Source of the DNA: Planctomycetota bacterium | Lineage (GTDB): Bacteria; Planctomycetota; Phycisphaerae; Phycisphaerales; UBA1924 | Assembly (NCBI GenBank): GCA_003696675.1 | Contig: RFGH01000122.1 | Coordinates: 1 to 54,667, forward strand | Direction: 5' to 3' | DNA: 54,667 bases | Part shown: piece after piece, positions 50,597 to 54,667 of the stretch | Numbering within the stretch: position 1 is the stretch's first letter | Layout: each line of letters starts with the position of its first letter | Notes under the pieces: model-generated | Databases searched by the model: none | The model's input: only the letters and a program-made list of their open reading frames with translations | What the model was told of the DNA's origin: nothing | Translations under genes and position numbers: made by a program

Positions 50597-52210
50597 GTGC
50601 ATTTCAACCTCTATAACACGATGACCAAGCGTGTCGAGCCGTTCGCCCCGGCGGACCCGAACGAAATCACCTTCTATACCTGCGGACCCACCGTCTACGA
50701 CGATGCGCACATCGGAAACTTTCGCTCGTTCCTCGCCGCCGACCTCCTCCGCCGATGGCTGGAAAGCCCGCTCTGTGTTCTGGAAACGCCCGACGGCGCC
50801 GGGCACGCCGGACCACGCCGAGTCCACCATGTGATGAACATCACCGATGTCGGACACATGACCGACGACGCCGATGCCGACGGCGCCGGTGAAGACAAAA
50901 TGATGGCCGCCGAAAAGCGGATCATCGAAGCCAAAAAATCCGGAAAACTCCCCCCCGACGCCAAAGTGGACCCCTCCGATCCCTTTGCCGTCGCCGATTT
51001 CTACCGCGCCCGATTCCTTGAAGACGCCCGCGCCCTGGGGCTCAAAGTCGCGCACGAATCCGTCGCCGACCCCACCCTCATGCCCCGCGCCACCGACCAC
51101 ATCGACGGCATGAAACGCGTCATCGCGCGACTCATCGACGAGGGCGTCGCCTACCCCGCAGGCCAGCCCGGAAAACGCGCCGTCTACTTCGATGTCCAGA
51201 AAGCCCATCGCTACGGCCAACTCTCCGGCAACACCCTCGACCGGCTCCGCGGCGGCGCGGGCGGACGCGTCGACGACGCCACCCAGAACGAGAAGCGCCA
51301 CCCCGCCGACTTCCTGCTCTGGAAAGAAGACGCCTCCCACAAAATGAAGTGGCCCAGCCCCGAGCACCCCGCCCTCACCGGCTGGGGCGACGGCTACCCC
51401 GGATGGCACATCGAGTGCACCGCCATGTCGCTCGATCGCCTCGTCCCTGGCGGGCTCGACGCCGCCCGACACAAACACGCCGAGATCGACCTCCACTCGG
51501 GCGGGGAAGACAACATCTTCCCCCACCACGAGTGCGAAATCGCCCAGTCCTGCGCCTTCACCGCCGCCCCCCGCTTCGCACGCCACTGGTTCCACCCCCG
51601 CTTCCTGATGGTCGAAGGCCAGAAGATGTCCAAGAGCAAGGGCACCTTCCACACCCCGCGCGACCTCATGGCCAAGGGCATCGACCCCGCCGCCATCCGC
51701 CTCGAACTCATCAAAACCCACTACCGCGCCAACGCTGACTTCTCGATGCAGGGCCTCAAGGACAGCGCCCGCACCATCGAACGCTGGCGACACTTCCGAA
51801 ACGCCGCCGCTCATGCCCCGAACGGCGACACGATCCCCAGCGTCCGCGACGAAGTCGCCCGCGCCCTGTCCGACGACCTCAACATCGCGGGCGCCATCGG
51901 CGCGATCAACAAGTGGATCAACGCCACGCCGTCGCCCACCAAGGCCGACGCCGCGCTCCTCGACGAACTCGATCAGATCCTCGGCGTGCTGGGCCTGAAA
52001 CAGGCACAGGCCCAAGACACAGGCATCGCCGTCTACCTCCCCGGCGCCGCCCCCTCCGACGAGGTCGAACAACTCCTCGCCCAACGCCGCGACGCTAAGA
52101 AGGCCAAAGACTTCGCACGCGCCGACGCCATCCGCGACCAACTCACCCAGATGGGCTACGCCGTCAAGGACATCCCCGGCGGCAAGGTCGAAGTCGCGCC
52201 CATCAACTAA
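50597..52210 (+). CDS. cysS: Cysteine-tRNA ligase
   Basis: Class I aminoacyl-tRNA synthetase that charges tRNA-Cys, 537 residues. The HIGH-like motif is TCGPTVYDDAHIGNFRS near 28-44, where the Cys is a zinc ligand. The other ligands are in WHIECTAMS near 275 and in the GEDNIFPHHECEIAQS segment near 305. The KMSKS loop appears as GQKMSKSKGTF near 338. The insert DGAGHAGPRRVHHVMNITDVG extends the Rossmann domain, and an anticodon-binding helical domain occupies the C-terminal 150 residues. The GTG at 50597 fits the family N-terminus and lies 5 nt after a -10-like hexamer. Confidence 0.97.
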   Translation: MHFNLYNTMTKRVEPFAPADPNEITFYTCGPTVYDDAHIGNFRSFLAADLLRRWLESPLCVLETPDGAGHAGPRRVHHVMNITDVGHMTDDADADGAGEDKMMAAEKRIIEAKKSGKLPPDAKVDPSDPFAVADFYRARFLEDARALGLKVAHESVADPTLMPRATDHIDGMKRVIARLIDEGVAYPAGQPGKRAVYFDVQKAHRYGQLSGNTLDRLRGGAGGRVDDATQNEKRHPADFLLWKEDASHKMKWPSPEHPALTGWGDGYPGWHIECTAMSLDRLVPGGLDAARHKHAEIDLHSGGEDNIFPHHECEIAQSCAFTAAPRFARHWFHPRFLMVEGQKMSKSKGTFHTPRDLMAKGIDPAAIRLELIKTHYRANADFSMQGLKDSARTIERWRHFRNAAAHAPNGDTIPSVRDEVARALSDDLNIAGAIGAINKWINATPSPTKADAALLDELDQILGVLGLKQAQAQDTGIAVYLPGAAPSDEVEQLLAQRRDAKKAKDFARADAIRDQLTQMGYAVKDIPGGKVEVAPIN

Positions 52211-52311
52211 CCACGCCCGCGGACCGCACGCTCCCGATCACGCTCAACAAGCCGTGCCCCGCAAGCCGTCTTTGCCGTCCCAGGCCGGACCCCCTCCCCA
52301 CCCCCGCCACC

Positions 52312-52317
52312 TACCAT
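52312..52317 (+). promoter_or_regulatory. -10-like TACCAT before the LptF/G-type gene
   Basis: TACCAT ends 8 nt before the ATG at 52326 in a C-rich, Shine-Dalgarno-less stretch, similar to the tmk and plsY arrangement. A -35 is not clear. This is weaker than the others. Confidence 0.3.
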
Positions 52318-52325
52318 CCCCGACC

Positions 52326-54017
52326 ATGCTCTGGACCCTCTGGCGGGCCATGCTGATCGACTTCTGGCGCCTCCTCCTCCTCTCCACGGCGGTGCTCGTC
52401 ACCGTCATTGCCTTCGCCGCCACGGTCAAGCCGCTCGCCGACGGCAAACTCACCGCCGACCAGGCCATCCGCTTCATGCTCCTGGCCATCCCGCCCATGC
52501 TGGCCTACGCCCTACCCTTCGCCGCCGGCTTCGCCGCCACACTCACCTACCACCGCATGACCGAGGACAACGAGGTCACCGCCTGCAAAGCCAGCGGCAT
52601 CAGCCACGAACGCCTCCTCGTCCCGGCGCTGCTCAGCGGGCTCATGCTCGCCGCCGGTCTCTGGATCCTCAATGACCGAGTCATCCCCCTTTTCCTGCAC
52701 CGCATGCAGGAAATGATCACCCGCGATTTCGCCCGCCTCATGGTCAACAGCCTCCAGCAGGGAGACTCGGCCAGAATCGGCAACACCGAAATCCACGCCG
52801 ACAATGTCCAAGCCGTTGACCCCGAGCCCGGCTCCCCCGTCCAGCAGCAGTTCCTCCTCACCGGCGTCGCCATGGTCGAGACCGATGCCGCCGGCAACAT
52901 CAAAATCGACGGCACCGCCCGCCGCGCCTGGATCCTCATGCTCCCCGCCTGGGCACTCGGCCCCGAGGACCGCGCCCGCATCGGCGACGACGACGCCACC
53001 GCCGTCGTCATGAAGTTCGTCGATGTCACCATCTACCGCGACGGAGCACCCCAGTCCGCCGACCCACTCATCGCCCCCGCCATCCCCATCCCCAGCGTCT
53101 TCGAGGACGATCCCAAATACGCCTCCGGCGCCAAGATGGCCCGCATCACCCACGACCCGGACTCGATGAGCTTCGTCGACCGCCGACGCGTCGCCCTCGC
53201 ACGCTCCCTCGCCGCACAGCAGACCTACACCGACTTCGACGCCGATCTCCGCGCCGGCCGCCCCGCACTGCTCCGCAGCGCCGACGGCTCCACCATCCGC
53301 GTCCTCGGCGCGGGCATCGCCCCCGCCGGCGACGGCTGGGCCATCACCCCCGTCCGCGAGACCGGCTCGATCGAACTCGAACTCACCGCCCCCACCGGAC
53401 GCACCGACCGCGTCCGCGCCCGCTCCGCCGTCCTCCAGATGCAGACCACCGCCGACCGCGACCCCATGGCCGACCAAACCGCCCGCGGCGTCTCCCGCTT
53501 CCGCCTCGTCCTCGGCAAGGTCACCGTGCTCGGCTCCGCCGGCCAGCCCGGCACCGAACTCGACGAATCCGTCTACACCGACCTCACCCCAGCACACGAC
53601 CCCCTCCCCGCCCTTCTCGAAAAACCCAGCCGCGAACTCATCGCCTCCTCCGCCGACATCGCCGCCGCTCTTCCAGACGACAGCCCCATCGCCCGCGCCC
53701 GCCGCATGCTCATCCGCGAGATCGAATACCTCGAACGCGAGGTCCTCAGCAAACAGCACGAACGCCTCGCCATGTCCGCCCAGTGCCTGGTCATGGTCGG
53801 CTGCGGCTCGGTCATGGCCATGTACCTCGCCGGCGCCACACCCCTCGTCGTCTACCTCTGGAGCTTCTTCCCCGCCCTCATCAGCCTCGTCATGCTCGAG
53901 TCCGGCCAGCAGATCACCCACGGCACCGGCATCATCGGCCTACCCGTCATGTGGGGAGCCATCGCCGCACTCGCCGCCCTCACCGCCGTCGTCTTCCGAC
54001 GCCTCGCGAGACGCTGA
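52326..54017 (+). CDS. LptF/LptG-family (YjgP/YjgQ) permease
   Basis: Inner-membrane permease of the type that, with LptB2, extracts lipopolysaccharide for export. The 563-residue protein has N-terminal helices (WRLLLLSTAVLVTVIAFAA; FMLLAIPPMLAYALPFAAGFAATLTYHR) followed by the conserved NEVTACKASGISHERLLVPALL segment. A long periplasmic beta-rich domain runs over about 140-450, and two or three C-terminal helices close it (LVMVGCGSVMAMYLAGA; IGLPVMWGAIAALAALTAVVF). The periplasmic domain is larger than in E. coli LptF (about 366 residues in total). The ATG at 52326 is chosen over an upstream GTG-like start with a Pro-rich tail. The GT39 gene follows after 2 bp. Confidence 0.85.
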   Translation: MLWTLWRAMLIDFWRLLLLSTAVLVTVIAFAATVKPLADGKLTADQAIRFMLLAIPPMLAYALPFAAGFAATLTYHRMTEDNEVTACKASGISHERLLVPALLSGLMLAAGLWILNDRVIPLFLHRMQEMITRDFARLMVNSLQQGDSARIGNTEIHADNVQAVDPEPGSPVQQQFLLTGVAMVETDAAGNIKIDGTARRAWILMLPAWALGPEDRARIGDDDATAVVMKFVDVTIYRDGAPQSADPLIAPAIPIPSVFEDDPKYASGAKMARITHDPDSMSFVDRRRVALARSLAAQQTYTDFDADLRAGRPALLRSADGSTIRVLGAGIAPAGDGWAITPVRETGSIELELTAPTGRTDRVRARSAVLQMQTTADRDPMADQTARGVSRFRLVLGKVTVLGSAGQPGTELDESVYTDLTPAHDPLPALLEKPSRELIASSADIAAALPDDSPIARARRMLIREIEYLEREVLSKQHERLAMSAQCLVMVGCGSVMAMYLAGATPLVVYLWSFFPALISLVMLESGQQITHGTGIIGLPVMWGAIAALAALTAVVFRRLARR

Positions 54018-54019
54018 CC

Positions 54020-54667
54020 GTGACCAACCACACCGACGCCACACCCGACCGCACCCCCTGGTGGCGACCGATCTTCGCCCACCCCGCCGCGCTGCCCACC
54101 CTCATCCTCGGGCTGCTCGCGGCCCGCATCGGCTGGCACGCCTTCCTCTCCGACATCACCCTCGTCGAAGACGAAGCCCATTACTGGGAATGGGCACGCC
54201 ATCTGGACTGGTCCTACTACAGCAAGGGCCCCGGCGTCGCATGGGTCATCGCCCTCTCCACCCGGCTCTTCGGCGACAGCGAATGGGCCGTCCGCCTCCC
54301 CGCCGCGGTCTCCACCGCCCTCGGCATGCTCGGCGCCGCCGCCGCCGCACGATGGGCCTTCCCCGGACGACGCGAACTCCCGACGCTGTCCGCCCTGCTC
54401 TACGCACTCATCCCCGGCTTCGCGATCTCCGCGATGCTCATGACCATCGACGCGCCCTACCTCGCCTGCTGGATGTGGGCCGCCGCCTTCGCCACCGGCG
54501 CCATCCTCCGCGCCCGCCACCGCCTCTGGCTCGGTTGCGGGCTCGCCATCGCCGCCGGCTTCCTCTTCAAATACACCATCCTCCTCCTCGTCCCCTCCAT
54601 CATCCTCGCGGCCTGGACCACACGACACGCCCGCCCGCCCCTCAGCCGCCCCGGCGATGGCGGGGCG
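54020..54667 (+). CDS. GT39-family (ArnT/PMT-like) glycosyltransferase, 3' end outside window
   Basis: The frame runs open from the GTG at 54020 to the window edge, 216 codons. A hydrophobic first helix (LPTLILGLLAARIGWHAFLS) is followed by the extracytoplasmic acidic motif VEDEAHYWEWARHLDWSYYSKGPG, which matches the DExHYW/YY motif of dolichyl- or undecaprenyl-phosphate sugar glycosyltransferases (GT39, as in ArnT). More membrane helices follow (WVIALSTRLFG; LSALLYALIPGFAISAMLM; AIAAGFLFKYTILLLVPSII). It would transfer a lipid-linked sugar to an envelope acceptor. The start is 2 bp after the permease stop, so the two are likely in one operon. Confidence 0.87.
   Translation, partial: MTNHTDATPDRTPWWRPIFAHPAALPTLILGLLAARIGWHAFLSDITLVEDEAHYWEWARHLDWSYYSKGPGVAWVIALSTRLFGDSEWAVRLPAAVSTALGMLGAAAAARWAFPGRRELPTLSALLYALIPGFAISAMLMTIDAPYLACWMWAAAFATGAILRARHRLWLGCGLAIAAGFLFKYTILLLVPSIILAAWTTRHARPPLSRPGDGGA

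Noticed and set aside
49883-52141. A 752-codon minus-strand frame opposite cysS
   Set aside because: Only the first-translated part is antisense to cysS; the real gene is the C-terminal 231 codons (PAS-LuxR). The rest is Gly/Val/Asp-biased shadow sequence.
52512-53921. A 469-codon minus-strand frame opposite the LptF/G permease
   Set aside because: Gly/Asp/Glu/Val-biased antisense sequence without a plausible start or domain.

Overview
The window is GC-rich (roughly two thirds G+C, judged by eye) and almost entirely coding. It looks like a chromosomal segment of a planctomycete, most likely class Phycisphaerae. This is an inference from three things: several secreted proteins end in the doubled, dockerin-like C-terminal module (DLAxPxGxLNxFD ... 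AYIxxYN, usually ending GCP) that I associate with that class; housekeeping operons sit beside such exported proteins; and SecE is unusually long. I see no insertion sequence, prophage, CRISPR array or rRNA gene.

Layout. 1-5.5 kb: a DoxX-like membrane protein cut by the window edge, a VWA/TPR membrane protein, tmk, plsY and a small acidic protein ending at a good terminator. 5.6-11 kb (minus): an RsbU-like PP2C phosphatase, a secreted TPR protein, and an anti-sigma/ECF sigma pair. 11-14.3 kb (plus): a solitary DNA methyltransferase, a HAF-repeat protein with a PEP-CTERM-like tail, and a DNA-binding-domain/membrane fusion. 14.4-16.5 kb (minus): a GbsR/MarR-type regulator with a partner gene, and a UbiA-family prenyltransferase. 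16.5-24.9 kb (minus): a subtilase, a STAS protein, a DUF167 protein, an FG-GAP/UnbV dockerin protein, then the translation/export cluster tRNA-Thr, tuf, rpmG, tRNA-Trp, secE, nusG. 25-33.8 kb (plus): a DUF1028/FG-GAP dockerin protein, an AsmA-like protein and two tandem subtilases. 33.8-37 kb (minus): a beta-helix dockerin protein and rho. 37-45.9 kb (plus): ptsI, RNase E/G, dxr, a SPINDLY-type glycosyltransferase and a sulfotransferase. 45.9-47.9 kb (minus): a second sulfotransferase, a nucleotide-sugar epimerase and a candidate small RNA. 48-54.7 kb: ybeY, a CBS/HlyC transporter-like protein, a PAS-LuxR regulator (minus), cysS, an LptF/G permease and a GT39 glycosyltransferase cut by the window edge.

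How it works together. Core information processing (tuf, nusG, secE, rho, RNase E, cysS, ybeY) is interleaved with an exported-protein repertoire that shares one C-terminal anchoring or sorting module. A surface-glycan set (OGT-like, two sulfotransferases, epimerase, LptF/G, GT39) fits sulfated exopolysaccharide or outer-membrane glycan production. Many genes overlap by 4 bp (ATGA/GTGA). Several lone genes have a -10-like hexamer only 5-8 nt before the start codon, suggesting leaderless mRNAs.

The most novel item is an AT-rich island (about 38% GC) at 47.76-47.89 kb. On the minus strand it holds a promoter, an ORF-free body with a CU-rich anti-Shine-Dalgarno stretch, and a strong intrinsic terminator. 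Together these make a candidate small RNA of about 130 nt.
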